A stretch of 38,752 nucleotides of DNA, taken from the NCBI GenBank assembly GCA_002007425.1, contig MUGK01000007.1, positions 1-38,752 of the forward strand, in the 5' to 3' direction. The first letter of the stretch is position 1. Each line of letters starts with the position of its first letter. Shown here in pieces: positions 1 through 8,338 of the stretch. The notes beneath the pieces were generated by a model. That model worked only from the letters and a program-made list of their open reading frames with translations. It searched no databases and was not told where the DNA came from. The translations under genes were made by a program, and so were the position numbers. Origin of the DNA: Chromatiales bacterium USCg_Taylor. GTDB lineage: Bacteria; Pseudomonadota; Gammaproteobacteria; JACCXJ01.

Positions 1-2
1 GC

Positions 3-278
3 TCGCGCGTGCCTTCGCTCAATGACTTTACGCCGTCCATCTAGAGGACGGCTATCGCGGGCTCCTCGCCTCGGTCTTCGACCTTCCATGGCTCGTCGGA
101 GGAGCAGCAGGCGGCTGAAATAGAACAGAAGGAACGAGCGGAGCAGAAAAGGTTACGCGATGAGCAAGGAGCGAAGATCCGGGAACTCCTCATGCGGGCG
201 CGCCGGGAACAAAGCGAAGGCACGGATGTCGACGAGGAGACGCTATCGAATCAAGACGAGAGTACCGCGCCGCATTAG
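3..278 (+). pseudogene. C-terminal remnant of an unrecognised coiled-coil protein
   Basis: One frame has GC-rich third positions throughout but contains an amber stop at 42-44. After that stop it stays open to TAG at 276-278 and has no usable start until an ATG near 192. The translated tail is rich in Glu, Gln, Lys and Arg (for example EEQQAAEIEQKERAEQKR), as in a charged coiled coil, and ends in an acidic stretch. It may be the end of a longer gene that starts left of the window and carries a nonsense mutation, or two unrelated ends. No family was recognised and no function is proposed. Confidence 0.25.
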
Positions 279-290
279 AAACGAACCCAG

Positions 291-326
291 GAAAAACGGT
301 GCCGGTCAGGAAGCCCGGCCGGCACC
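291..326 (-). terminator. Rho-independent terminator
   Basis: GGTGCCGG (298-305) pairs with CCGGCACC (319-326), giving an 8-bp GC-rich stem. Read on the minus strand, the stem is followed by a short T run (complement of the A run at 292-296). It lies just downstream of the minus-strand GlcG/HbpS-like gene, so it most likely ends that transcript. Confidence 0.6.
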
Positions 327-351
327 ACTCTGTGACTCTTATAGCGATCTA

Positions 352-1149
352 TTACTGTACCGGTGGTAGAAGCGTTTCATCGCCAGTATTTAGGCACGTG
401 GGGTGCCCAAAACCACCTGCGCTCACACCTTCCTGTTGACCCGCTTGGGAGGTGATGTCGTAGATGATGTTGTCCGGGTGAGTAGGCGGATTGGCGACGC
501 CATTGACGCCAGATAGATTGTCGAGGCCGAGGTTGTCTCGTGTTCTCCAAGCGATCATGTGATCGGCACAGGATGTGTCGCCGCTTACGCCCAGGCCGCC
601 GATGATGCTTCCATTATAAAGCCCCAGACCGCCTCCAAACACATTGACGCCGCCAACGAAGTTGCCCACCAGCGGATCGTTTGGCTGGCCGTATTTGTTT
701 GCATTACCGCCCGCGTGCCCGTTGCCGCCATAGGCCACAGCCGTGTCAACGGGGTTGCTATGCTGTAGGCCGTAGAGACTGCCACCCGGTGACACCGCCG
801 AGTAGAGATTCGCCGTGGATAACGATAATCCATCAAGGCTAAACGCGTTGGCTGTGTTGGCCTTCTGGGCGGAGATCGCACGGCTGCCTGGCCATTGTGA
901 ACCTCTATCGTCCCCGGAAAATGCAACTGCGCAAACTTTCCCGTCGCGGTTGACGATCGTGGCCCACATCTCGTGATTGAGACCGCTACCTTCAGTGGCT
1001 ACAGCGGCATCGAGAGCAGCGAGCAATGCGGCATGACTCGGCAATCCCCTACACGCCTTGGACTTACCTTTCTGGGCATACGCGGCACCCGAGGCCAGGC
1101 TCAAAGCGATGGCGACGGTGAGCACGGTTAAACGATTGAAAGCTTGCAT
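352..1149 (-). CDS. Secreted GlcG/HbpS-family (DUF336) protein
   Basis: Encodes a 265-aa protein with an N-terminal signal peptide (hydrophobic core TVLTVAIALSLASGAAYA, cut after AYA). The mature part resembles the GlcG/HbpS (DUF336) fold. It has a VNRDGKVCAVAF strand, an Ala-rich helix with SRAISAQKANTANAF, and a glycine-rich GGGLGLYNGSIIGGLGVSG segment typical of the family. HbpS proteins bind haem or its degradation products, but many homologues have no known role, so no substrate is claimed. An upstream in-frame ATG at 1164 would add five residues. However, GGAGGAAG lies inside those codons, seven bases before the ATG at 1149, so 1149 was chosen. The gene is transcribed alone and ends at a strong hairpin. 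Confidence 0.75.
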   Translation of the reverse strand: MQAFNRLTVLTVAIALSLASGAAYAQKGKSKACRGLPSHAALLAALDAAVATEGSGLNHEMWATIVNRDGKVCAVAFSGDDRGSQWPGSRAISAQKANTANAFSLDGLSLSTANLYSAVSPGGSLYGLQHSNPVDTAVAYGGNGHAGGNANKYGQPNDPLVGNFVGGVNVFGGGLGLYNGSIIGGLGVSGDTSCADHMIAWRTRDNLGLDNLSGVNGVANPPTHPDNIIYDITSQAGQQEGVSAGGFGHPTCLNTGDETLLPPVQ

Positions 1150-1407
1150 AGATGCTTCCTCCATGTGTTTTTAATTAAAAAACAACGTTATTCCAGCTTG
1201 CTCGGCCCATCCCCGGCTCGCACCCGGCTGCACGGTGTGCCAACCTGTAAACCGCTTCCCCAAGAGCCAAACCGCGGCCAGTGTACAGGAAACCATATTT
1301 TTTTGGTAACTGAGCTAGTGGCGCGCTAGCCCGCATGCCGTGAGCGTAGGTACAATGACGTAGTTCCCGCGTTAGTTCCCGGCGAGGAAGGCCCGACAAG
1401 CGCAGCC

Positions 1408-2736
1408 ATGAGCTCATTAGCGACGATTACAGAAACTCCACCGACAAGCGCCGAACGCCTGGGCAGCCACTTGATTGCCGCAGGCAAGCTCTCGCGGGAG
1501 GGGCTCGAGAGCGCCTCGCGCCTGGCGCAAACCAATGCCGAACATCTCGGGACGGTGCTGGTCAAGCTGGGCCATGTTTCGGAGCGGGACCTAGCGGAAG
1601 CCCTCGCGGCGCTGCTCGAACTTCCGCTCCTCGCCGCGGACGCCTACCGGGACACACCGATCTATGAAGAGCAGGTCTCGGCGAAGTTCCTGAAAACCGC
1701 TCGGGCGATCCCCATCTTCGAGCAGGATGGTGCCCTGGTCGTGGCGATGGCCATGCCCGAGGATACCTATGTCATCGAGGCGCTCACGCTTGCCTGTGGG
1801 CGGCCCGTTCGGCCGGCCATCGGCGTGACTTCGGAGATCCTCACCGCGATCGAACGGCTGTACGGAACCGGTAAAACGGTTCTCGACCAGATCGTCGATG
1901 ACATCGAGACGCGCACCGAGGTGAGCGAGCAGGAAGATATCGAGCGGCTCAAGGATCTAGCCAGCGAAGCCCCGATCGTGCGCTTGGTGAACCACCTCAT
2001 CAATCGCGCCATCGACTCGCGCGCCTCTGATATTCATATCGAGCCGTTCGAGAACCGGCTCAAGGTCCGCTACCGCATCGACGGTGTGCTGCACGAGGTC
2101 GAATCCCCGCCCGCCCGCTCCACCGCCGCCGTGATCTCGCGCGTGAAGATCATGGCCAAGCTCAACATCGCCGAACGCCGCCTGCCCCAGGACGGCCGCA
2201 TTCAATTGCGCGTCCAAGGCAAGGAAATCGATCTCCGAATCTCGACAGTTCCGACACTGCACGGGGAAAGCGTGGTCATGCGGGTATTGGACAAACAGGC
2301 CATCAGCTTCGAATTCCAGCCGCTCGGTTTTAGCGACGATGTGCTCAAAGCGTTCCTCGAGATTCTGGATCTTCCCCACGGGGTCCTGTTGGTGACCGGG
2401 CCCACGGGAAGCGGCAAGACAAGCACGCTGTACGCGGCGCTCAAGCGGCTCAACACCCCCGAGCGGAAACTCTTCACCGTCGAGGATCCGGTGGAATACC
2501 AGCTCGAGGGCATCAATCAGATCCAGGTGAAACCGCAGATCGGTCTTAATTTCGCCAACGCCCTGCGATCCATCGTGCGCCAGGACCCCGACGTCATCAT
2601 GATCGGGGAAATCCAAGCCGCGGCGATCGAAGCCCGCATGCGCACCATGTTCCAAGACGGTGTCGTCGACCGTCAACGGCGTCCTGGCGCAGCGCTTGGT
2701 GCGGACGCTATGCATACAATGCCGGCGTCCCTATGA
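1408..2736 (+). CDS. gspE: Type II secretion ATPase GspE, 5' part (broken gene)
   Basis: This is the N-terminal three quarters of GspE, the hexameric cytoplasmic ATPase that powers type II secretion. Residues 1-150 form the MshEN/GspE N domain. The ATPase core follows, with Walker A GPTGSGKT at 331-338 and Walker B DPDVIMIGE at 393-401. Directly after Walker B, the expected His box and about 40 residues of the core are absent. They are replaced by QAAAIEARMRTMFQDGV, a 62-bp copy of sequence from the gene's own 3' end, which also shifts the frame. The last about 24 residues of this ORF are therefore out-of-frame junk. The rest of GspE continues in another frame at 2660-3046. As assembled, the ATPase cannot be functional. 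First gene of the secretion operon. Confidence 0.85.
   Translation: MSSLATITETPPTSAERLGSHLIAAGKLSREGLESASRLAQTNAEHLGTVLVKLGHVSERDLAEALAALLELPLLAADAYRDTPIYEEQVSAKFLKTARAIPIFEQDGALVVAMAMPEDTYVIEALTLACGRPVRPAIGVTSEILTAIERLYGTGKTVLDQIVDDIETRTEVSEQEDIERLKDLASEAPIVRLVNHLINRAIDSRASDIHIEPFENRLKVRYRIDGVLHEVESPPARSTAAVISRVKIMAKLNIAERRLPQDGRIQLRVQGKEIDLRISTVPTLHGESVVMRVLDKQAISFEFQPLGFSDDVLKAFLEILDLPHGVLLVTGPTGSGKTSTLYAALKRLNTPERKLFTVEDPVEYQLEGINQIQVKPQIGLNFANALRSIVRQDPDVIMIGEIQAAAIEARMRTMFQDGVVDRQRRPGAALGADAMHTMPASL
2604..2665 (+). repeat. 62-bp direct repeat, copy 1 (ectopic copy in gspE)
   Basis: Identical over 62 bases to 2923-2984. This copy sits in the wrong place, between the Walker B codons and the codons for SSTVNGVLAQRL, where family members carry roughly 40 other residues. 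The offset of 319 is not a multiple of three, so the reading frame changes. The flanks differ on both sides (T before copy 1, C before copy 2; T after copy 1, A after copy 2). Confidence 0.95.
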
Positions 2737-3046
2737 GGCGCTGCCCGAGATCGTGGAGGAACTGAAACTGCGCGACTATGTGCAAGATAAGAACGTCGTG
2801 CTTTATGAGCCCGTCGGCTGTCCCCAATGCGCGGGGACGGGGTTCCGAGGGCGCACCGCGATCCTCGAGTTTCTAGCCATGACGGATCCGATCCGGCGGC
2901 TGGTGCTCAAGCGCGCCGATGCCGGGGAAATCCAAGCCGCGGCGATCGAAGCCCGCATGCGCACCATGTTCCAAGACGGTGTCGACAAGGCGCTTTCTGG
3001 GATCACGGCCATCGAAGAGGTGTTGCGCGTGACCAACGTCTCCTGA
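2660..3046 (+). CDS. gspE: Type II secretion ATPase GspE, 3' fragment
   Basis: This is the C-terminal part of GspE in frame +2 relative to the 5' part. It begins with SSTVNGVLAQRLVRTLC, the segment that follows the core in intact GspE. It keeps the zinc-binding tetracysteine pair (CIQC and CPQC, about 40 residues apart) and the family ending GITAIEEVLRVT. The GTG at 2660 lies inside the ectopic repeat and is probably not a natural start. The fragment is better read as part of one gene spanning 1408-3046. The legitimate copy of the 62-bp repeat is at 2923-2984, within the helical C-terminal domain. gspF starts two bases after its stop. Confidence 0.8.
   Translation: MSSTVNGVLAQRLVRTLCIQCRRPYEALPEIVEELKLRDYVQDKNVVLYEPVGCPQCAGTGFRGRTAILEFLAMTDPIRRLVLKRADAGEIQAAAIEARMRTMFQDGVDKALSGITAIEEVLRVTNVS
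2923..2984 (+). repeat. 62-bp direct repeat, copy 2 (native position)
   Basis: Identical to 2604-2665. Here the encoded GEIQAAAIEARMRTMFQDGV is in its expected place, near the GspE C terminus and just before DKALSGITAIEEV, so this is taken as the source copy. Confidence 0.95.
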
Positions 3047-3048
3047 GC

Positions 3049-4269
3049 ATGGCGCTGTATCGCTACAAAGCCGCCAACCCCGAAGGCGAGGTCCTCGAAG
3101 GCGAGTTGGAAGCACGCGATCAAGCCGCGGCCATCGAGCGCCTGCAATCGCTCGGTTACATCCCGATCCGGGCCGAGCAAACTCTAGCCGGGGGCGCCAG
3201 ACGCTCGGGCTGGATCACGCTGCGGCGCTCGAAGCGCTTGTCGCAAGCCCAGTTAGTGGTCCTGACCCAAGAGCTCGCCACCTTGCTGCGCGCGCGGCTG
3301 CCGCTTGACCGCGCCCTGGAGGTGCTCATTGATCTCTCCGGCCAGGGAACCGCAGGCCAACTGCTGACACGCATCCGCGAGGGCGTCCACGGCGGCGCCA
3401 CGCTCTCGGCTGCCATGGAGGCCCAAGGCGGTGTCTTCTCGCGGCTTTATCTCAATATGTTGCGCGCGGGCGAAGCGGGAGGCGCCGTCGAGCTGGTGCT
3501 GACGCGTCTGTCCGAATACCTCGAGCGCGCCCGCGAGCTGCAGGAGAGTGTCACCTCCGCGCTCATCTATCCTGCCATACTCCTCGGCGTGGCAGGGCTC
3601 TCGGTGCTGGTGCTCCTGGTGTACGTGGTACCGCAATTCGAGCAGTTATTTTCGGATGCGGGCGCGGCCTTGCCGTTCGCCACCCAAGTGGTCATCTCGA
3701 TGGGAAATTTTCTGCGTGATTACTGGTGGCTGCTCATCCTGGCCGCCGTGGCGATTGGACTCTATTTCCGCAAGCAACTCTCGCAACCCGCGACGCGTTA
3801 CCGCTGGGACCAGCGGTTCCTGAAGCTGCCCTTGGCCGGAGAGCTGATCACGAAGATCGAGGTGGCGCGCTTCAGCCGCATGCTCGGCACCCTGCTCACC
3901 AACGGCGTGCCCTTGTTGAGCGGGCTATCGATCGTGAAAGAGACCCTGGGGAACCAAGTCTTGGCGGAGGGCGTGGGCACCGTCGCCGAGCGCCTGAAAC
4001 ACGGCCACGGGCTTGCCGAGCCCTTGACAGAGATGGCTTATTTCCCTCGCCTTGCCGTACACATGATGCGCGTGGGGGAAGAGACCGGACAGCTCGAAGA
4101 GATGCTCATGCAAGTGGCCGAGGTCTATGATCGCGAAGTGCGGGCCACGGTCAAGCGCATGCTGGCGCTCTTGGAACCGGTACTGATCCTGGGCCTCGGT
4201 CTCGTGATCGCGGCCATCATCATGTCGATCCTAATCGCGATCTTGAGCGTAAACGAGCTTGCGTTTTAA
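3049..4269 (+). CDS. gspF: Type II secretion inner-membrane platform protein GspF
   Basis: Encodes a 406-aa polytopic inner-membrane protein that forms the base of the secretion machine and contacts GspE and GspL. The N-terminal region starts MALYRYKAANPEGEVLEGEL, the family opening. Two T2SF repeats follow (about 70-195 and 270-395), each ending in hydrophobic helices, for example LLGVAGLSVLVLLVYVVPQF near 175-195 and a last helix at about 375-400. The length fits the family. The frame stays open upstream to 2827, but the ATG at 3049 gives the conserved N terminus and lies two bases after the gspE stop. The gene looks intact. Confidence 0.95.
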   Translation: MALYRYKAANPEGEVLEGELEARDQAAAIERLQSLGYIPIRAEQTLAGGARRSGWITLRRSKRLSQAQLVVLTQELATLLRARLPLDRALEVLIDLSGQGTAGQLLTRIREGVHGGATLSAAMEAQGGVFSRLYLNMLRAGEAGGAVELVLTRLSEYLERARELQESVTSALIYPAILLGVAGLSVLVLLVYVVPQFEQLFSDAGAALPFATQVVISMGNFLRDYWWLLILAAVAIGLYFRKQLSQPATRYRWDQRFLKLPLAGELITKIEVARFSRMLGTLLTNGVPLLSGLSIVKETLGNQVLAEGVGTVAERLKHGHGLAEPLTEMAYFPRLAVHMMRVGEETGQLEEMLMQVAEVYDREVRATVKRMLALLEPVLILGLGLVIAAIIMSILIAILSVNELAF

Positions 4270-4297
4270 ACTTCCGTCAACCAGAGGACTAAGCGAA

Positions 4298-4729
4298 ATG
4301 AAACGAACTAAGGAACCCCGTTCACCGCGGGGTTTCACGCTCATCGAGTTGCTGGTGGTACTGGTGATCCTAGGGCTGCTCGCCGGTCTCGTGGGACCCC
4401 AAGTCATGAAATACCTGAGCGGGGCGAAAAGCGACACAGCGCGGCTGCAAATAGAGGATCTCGCCGCCACCTTGGACATGTACCGCCTCGAGATCGGCCG
4501 CTATCCCACGAGCAACGAGAGTCTCAATGCGCTGGTCGAGGCGCCGGCCGGGACCGAACGCTGGAATGGGCCCTATTTAAAGAAGAAGCAAGTACCCAAA
4601 GATCCCTGGGGCTTCGACTACCAGTACCGGTTTCCGGGTGAACACGGCGATTTCGACCTGTACACGCTCGGCGCGGACAACGCCGAGGGCGGTGAGGGCG
4701 AGAACCGGGACATCGGCAATTGGCAATAG
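4298..4729 (+). CDS. gspG: Major pseudopilin GspG
   Basis: Encodes the 143-aa major pseudopilin that builds the periplasmic piston filament. It has a short basic leader ending SPRG, the prepilin peptidase site before FTLIELLVVLVILGLLAG, and the conserved Glu at mature position 5. The C-terminal part contains GPYLKKKQVPKDPWG and DFDLYTLGAD, regions that form the calcium-binding loop in GspG. The frame is open from 4259, but AGAGGA about ten bases before the ATG at 4298 and the leader length favour that start. It follows gspF after 28 bases. Confidence 0.93.
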   Translation: MKRTKEPRSPRGFTLIELLVVLVILGLLAGLVGPQVMKYLSGAKSDTARLQIEDLAATLDMYRLEIGRYPTSNESLNALVEAPAGTERWNGPYLKKKQVPKDPWGFDYQYRFPGEHGDFDLYTLGADNAEGGEGENRDIGNWQ

Positions 4730-4739
4730 AGTTTCGCCT

Positions 4740-5171
4740 GTGCCCCGCGGGTTCACGCTGGTCGAGCTTTTGATCGTATTGGTCATCGGCGGCCTCATGC
4801 TGTCCGTGGTTCCTCCCCTGTTCTCGAAAGGCGTTACGGGCGTGGAGTTGCGCGCGGCCGCGCGCGAAGTAGCCGCGGCGCTGCGCTACGCCCGTAGCCG
4901 GGCGATTAACCGCCACGTCGAATCCACCGTGACGGTAAACCTCGCCGATAAGCGCTATGAGATCAGCGGACGCAAAGGTACCCGAACGCTACCGCAAGGG
5001 GCCGACATCAAGCTAGACACCGCCCGCTCGCAGACGCGTTCCCAAACCACCGGGGCGTTTCGATTCTACCCGGACGGCAGCTCGACCGGCGGTCAGATCA
5101 CGCTCTCGAGCGGCCCGTTGCGGTATGTCGTCGATATCCATTGGTTGACCGGCCGCGTTGCGATTCACTGA
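4740..5171 (+). CDS. gspH: Minor pseudopilin GspH
   Basis: Encodes a minor pseudopilin of the tip complex. The N terminus PRG before FTLVELLIVLVIGGLML is the type IV prepilin peptidase site and transmembrane helix. The rest (AAREVAAALRYARSRAINR and a beta-rich C-terminal domain) fits the GspH/FimT fold. The start is uncertain. GTG at 4740 gives an unusually short four-residue leader. An ATG at 4638 would overlap gspG by 92 bases and add a non-family extension. No strong ribosome binding site is visible, so coupling to gspG termination is likely. The 3' end overlaps gspI by 14 bases. Confidence 0.85.
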   Translation: MPRGFTLVELLIVLVIGGLMLSVVPPLFSKGVTGVELRAAAREVAAALRYARSRAINRHVESTVTVNLADKRYEISGRKGTRTLPQGADIKLDTARSQTRSQTTGAFRFYPDGSSTGGQITLSSGPLRYVVDIHWLTGRVAIH

Positions 5172-5565
5172 TCACTGGCGGGGCGCGCGCGGCTTTTCCT
5201 TACTCGAGGTGTTGGTCGCGTTCTCGATCTTGGCCATCGCCTTAGGCGTGCTGCTGCAAATCTTCGCCACCGCCCTGCGTAGCAGCAAGCTCGGCGCCGA
5301 GTACACGGAGGCGGTCTTGTGGGCCGAATCCTTGCTGGCAGGCGCGGATCTGGAGACGGCACCGCCAGGCGAGGAGACGGGAGACATCGCCGGCCGCTAT
5401 CAGTGGACGCGCCACGTCCAACCCTATATTCCCGCCCATCTCGACCCGGCAAAGCTGCCGCTCGACGCCTACCGAGTCACGGTCAGCGTGCTCTGGCAAG
5501 AAGCCGCGAAAAGGCGCGCGGTTACCCTAACTAGCTTGAGGCTGCGCCCGCGGCTGCGCCGATGA
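5158..5565 (+). CDS. gspI: Minor pseudopilin GspI
   Basis: Encodes a 135-aa minor pseudopilin with the cleavage site ARG before FSLLEVLVAFSILAIALGVLL, the Glu at mature position 5 and a GspI-like middle (SSKLGAEYTEAVLWAESLLA). GspI nucleates the tip complex with GspJ and GspK. Translation appears to start at TTG 5158, inside the end of gspH, giving a 12-residue leader; no ATG or GTG is available nearby. The stop overlaps the gspJ start as ATGA, so the two are translationally coupled. Confidence 0.88.
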   Translation: MRFTDHWRGARGFSLLEVLVAFSILAIALGVLLQIFATALRSSKLGAEYTEAVLWAESLLAGADLETAPPGEETGDIAGRYQWTRHVQPYIPAHLDPAKLPLDAYRVTVSVLWQEAAKRRAVTLTSLRLRPRLRR

Positions 5566-6275
5566 CGACGCTGCAGCGCGCGGGCGGCGGATTCACGCTC
5601 GTCGAGCTCTTGCTCGCACTTACCCTCACCGGCCTCATCATGGTGGCGCTCTACAGCGGATTGCGGGTCGGGACCCGCGCCTCGGACGCCGCCGAGACGC
5701 GGGCAGCCCTGACCGAGGATCAGCGGGCGGTCGCCGGTTTCATTTCGCGCCAGGTAACCCGCGCCTATCCCCTCGTCTGGCTCGACCAAGGCGAACAGCA
5801 GCTTGTATTTCGCGGCAGTTCTCGATCCCTAGTCTTTACCGCCAACTCACCCATCCGGGGCGAGCCGGGCGGGCTCTACATCGGCGCGATCGAGCTCGTC
5901 AGCGGCGGCCGGCTCGTATTCACCTATTGGCGCGCCGAACCCGATCTCGACGACCCGTTGGTTGCTCCCGAGCACGCTCGCCGAACCGTGATGCTCAACC
6001 GCGTTCAGGACGCCCTGTTCTCCTACTACGGGAAATCCCGCCGCGTCACCGCATGGCACGACACCTGGAACGACGACCAACGGCTTCCGGCGCGCGTGCG
6101 GCTCACTATCAAGACCGCAAGGCACGGCGACTGGCCCGTGCTCGTGATCCCGATCCATGCGGAACCGGACACCGGCGAACCGCAACTGCTCATGCAGCCG
6201 CCCGAATCCGCAGACGAATCTGATCCGAACCTGGATGTTGACGAGTTCGGCGACGAGGATCCCGAAGGTTTCTAG
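5562..6275 (+). CDS. gspJ: Minor pseudopilin GspJ
   Basis: Encodes a 237-aa minor pseudopilin with the leader MTTLQRAGGG, cleavage before FTLVELLLALTLTGLIMVAL, and the GspJ-type segment RAALTEDQRAVAGFISRQV. The C-terminal half is the beta-rich GspJ domain. It ends in an acidic tail (DVDEFGDEDPEGF) that is longer than usual. GspJ joins GspI and GspK at the pseudopilus tip. The start overlaps the gspI stop by four bases. Confidence 0.92.
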   Translation: MTTLQRAGGGFTLVELLLALTLTGLIMVALYSGLRVGTRASDAAETRAALTEDQRAVAGFISRQVTRAYPLVWLDQGEQQLVFRGSSRSLVFTANSPIRGEPGGLYIGAIELVSGGRLVFTYWRAEPDLDDPLVAPEHARRTVMLNRVQDALFSYYGKSRRVTAWHDTWNDDQRLPARVRLTIKTARHGDWPVLVIPIHAEPDTGEPQLLMQPPESADESDPNLDVDEFGDEDPEGF

Positions 6276-6296
6276 CCTCCTGGACGTTTACGCACT

Positions 6297-7208
6297 ATGA
6301 AAGCTATACCGGCGCCGGCGATGGAGCAGGGCCTCGCGCTCGTGATCGTCCTCTGGATGGTGGCCTTGCTGAGTATCGTGGCCGCCAGCCTGGCTTTCAG
6401 CATGCGGACCGAGACCACGCTGGCTCACGACCTCGTGGCACAGGCACAGGCCCGCGCGCTCGCCGAGGCGGGCGTGTATCGCGGCATCCTTGAACTGTAC
6501 AATCCCGATCGCTTGCGTCGCTGGCGCGGCGATGGCAGCTCCCACCGGATCCGCTTCGGGGGGGTGCCGATCACGGTGTCGCTGCAGGACGAAGCGGGCA
6601 AGATCGATCTCAATAGCGCGCAGCGCGATCTCCTCGGCACCTTGCTCCGGGCCTCGGGTATGGACGACGAGCGGCGTGATGCGCTGCTCGACGCGATTGA
6701 AGACTGGCGTGATGCGGATAGCTTGCGGCGCTTGAACGGCGCCGAAGATCAAGAATACGAAGCCGCCGGCAGGACCTACGGGGCCAAGGACGCTACGTTC
6801 AATACCGTCGAGGAGCTGCAACAGGTGCTCGGTGTGACACCGCGCTTGTTCAAGCGTCTGCGGCCCGCGCTTACCGTGCACTCCCATTCGGCGGGTATAG
6901 ACGTTCAGCTGGCGCCGCCCGCGGTCCTGCGCGCATTGTTGCTGTCCGATCAAGACGCCGAGCCTGATCTCGAGGAAATCCTCGCCCGCCGGGGCGACGA
7001 TGCCGCGGAACCCGGCAAGAGCTCGCCCGATGCAGTCACGCCGGTTATCGACCCCCGCTTTGCGGCGCCAAGTAATGGTGTAATCTATACCGTGCGGGCC
7101 GAGGCCAGGTTACCGGCCCAGACGCGCGCTTCCGTCGCCGCAACCGTAAAACTAGCTCGCCGCTCCGGAAGACCGTATACCGTGCTCGCGTGGCAGGAAG
7201 GCGATTGA
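6297..7208 (+). CDS. gspK: Minor pseudopilin GspK
   Basis: Encodes the 303-aa tip pseudopilin GspK, the largest of the set. The leader ends EQG before LALVIVLWMVALLSIVAASL, a hydrophobic helix. The following QDEAGKIDLNSAQRDLL is the hallmark GspK signature. The middle keeps the large alpha-helical insertion (helix-hairpin-helix-like DDERRDALLDAIEDWRDAD) characteristic of GspK. The length fits the family. It starts 21 bases after gspJ. Confidence 0.93.
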   Translation: MKAIPAPAMEQGLALVIVLWMVALLSIVAASLAFSMRTETTLAHDLVAQAQARALAEAGVYRGILELYNPDRLRRWRGDGSSHRIRFGGVPITVSLQDEAGKIDLNSAQRDLLGTLLRASGMDDERRDALLDAIEDWRDADSLRRLNGAEDQEYEAAGRTYGAKDATFNTVEELQQVLGVTPRLFKRLRPALTVHSHSAGIDVQLAPPAVLRALLLSDQDAEPDLEEILARRGDDAAEPGKSSPDAVTPVIDPRFAAPSNGVIYTVRAEARLPAQTRASVAATVKLARRSGRPYTVLAWQEGD

Positions 7209-7225
7209 GAGTTAGAGAAAAAGCA

Positions 7226-8338
7226 GTGTCTAGCGTCGGGAGGTTAAACATCGATCGGGTGCGGGCGCAGGCACGCGGGTTCTTCGATTGGTGGTTGAGC
7301 GAGCTTTGGATGCTGTTGCCGGACTCGATACGGCGGCTGGCAAACATAGAGCCGGAACGCTGGATCGTGCAATGGCTCGACACCGAGATCGAGGTTGTTC
7401 GGGAGAGCGACGGGCATGATCCGGCCGTCCCGCGTTCCCGCTTCTCTGCCGCCGCGCCGTCGGAGGTTGCGTTGGAGGCATTGCGGCATCTCGGGAGCGA
7501 TCGGACGCCCGCAACCGAAGTGATACTGGAGCTACCGCCGCAGCGCGCGTTGCGCCGGGAGGTACACCTGCCGCTGGCTGCCGAGGAAAACCTCAGGGAG
7601 GTCCTCGGTTACGCCATGGACCAGGAGACGCCGTTTAAAGCCGGCCAGGTCTACTACGACTTTCGTGTCCTCGAACGAATTACGGCAGCAAAGCGTTTGC
7701 GGGTCGAGCTGACTGCCATCCCCCGCGTCTCATTGGATGAGATCCTCGGCAAACTCGCACCGTTCGGCCTGCATCCCGACCGGGTACGGACGCCGGAAGC
7801 GAGAGGCAACGGTAATGAGATCAATTTACTGCCGCTCGACCGGCGGCGAGTGAAAACGCCTATCTGGCAGGGCCTGAATCTCGCCCTAGCAGCTGCGGTC
7901 GCCGCTCTACTCGCCGGCGCCGTGACCGTACCCTTGATACAGAAGCAACGGTCTATTACCGTGATCGAAGGCCGAATCGCCGAAGTTAAGACACAGGCCC
8001 AGGCCGTGCACGATCTGCATCGGCAGCTCGAAGTCTTGGCCAGCGACTCCCGCTTTCTCATCGAGAAAAAGAAGGCGACGCCGGTAACGATTGGGGTTCT
8101 GGACGAGCTTACCCGCGTGCTGCCCGACGACACTTGGCTGTACCAGTTTGAGATCAACGGGATAGAAATGACGATGCAAGGTGAATCTTCCACCTCCTCG
8201 GCGGTCATTGGCCTCATAGAGGCATCGCCGTTATTTAAGAACGCCTCGTTTCGGTCGCCCGTAACCCAAAACCGCCTAACCGGCGCCGAGCGTTTCAATC
8301 TCGCCGCCGAAGTGCTTGCGGAGGCCGGCTCATCATGA
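7226..8338 (+). CDS. gspL: Type II secretion protein GspL (PilN-domain type)
   Basis: Encodes the bitopic inner-membrane protein that links GspE to the periplasmic parts. The cytoplasmic N-terminal about 210 residues are divergent, with ELPPQRALRREVHLPLAAEENL resembling the GspL/PilM actin-like fold. A single membrane helix near 213-235 (LALAAAVAALLAGAVTVPLI) is followed by a PilN-like periplasmic domain (VLDELTRVLPDDTWLYQFE). The frame is open from GTG 7190, inside gspK. GTG 7226, downstream of a purine-rich stretch, gives about 370 aa and was preferred, but the choice is uncertain. The stop overlaps gspM as ATGA. Confidence 0.85.
   Translation: MSSVGRLNIDRVRAQARGFFDWWLSELWMLLPDSIRRLANIEPERWIVQWLDTEIEVVRESDGHDPAVPRSRFSAAAPSEVALEALRHLGSDRTPATEVILELPPQRALRREVHLPLAAEENLREVLGYAMDQETPFKAGQVYYDFRVLERITAAKRLRVELTAIPRVSLDEILGKLAPFGLHPDRVRTPEARGNGNEINLLPLDRRRVKTPIWQGLNLALAAAVAALLAGAVTVPLIQKQRSITVIEGRIAEVKTQAQAVHDLHRQLEVLASDSRFLIEKKKATPVTIGVLDELTRVLPDDTWLYQFEINGIEMTMQGESSTSSAVIGLIEASPLFKNASFRSPVTQNRLTGAERFNLAAEVLAEAGSS

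Noticed and set aside
1313-1356. Promoter for gspE from TACAAT at 1351 and an inverted GCTAG repeat near 1313
   Set aside because: The -10-like hexamer has no acceptable -35, and the inverted repeat is only five bases; not enough to call a site.
1957-2715. Minus-strand 252-codon frame over gspE
   Set aside because: Antisense shadow of the ATPase domain; no independent support.
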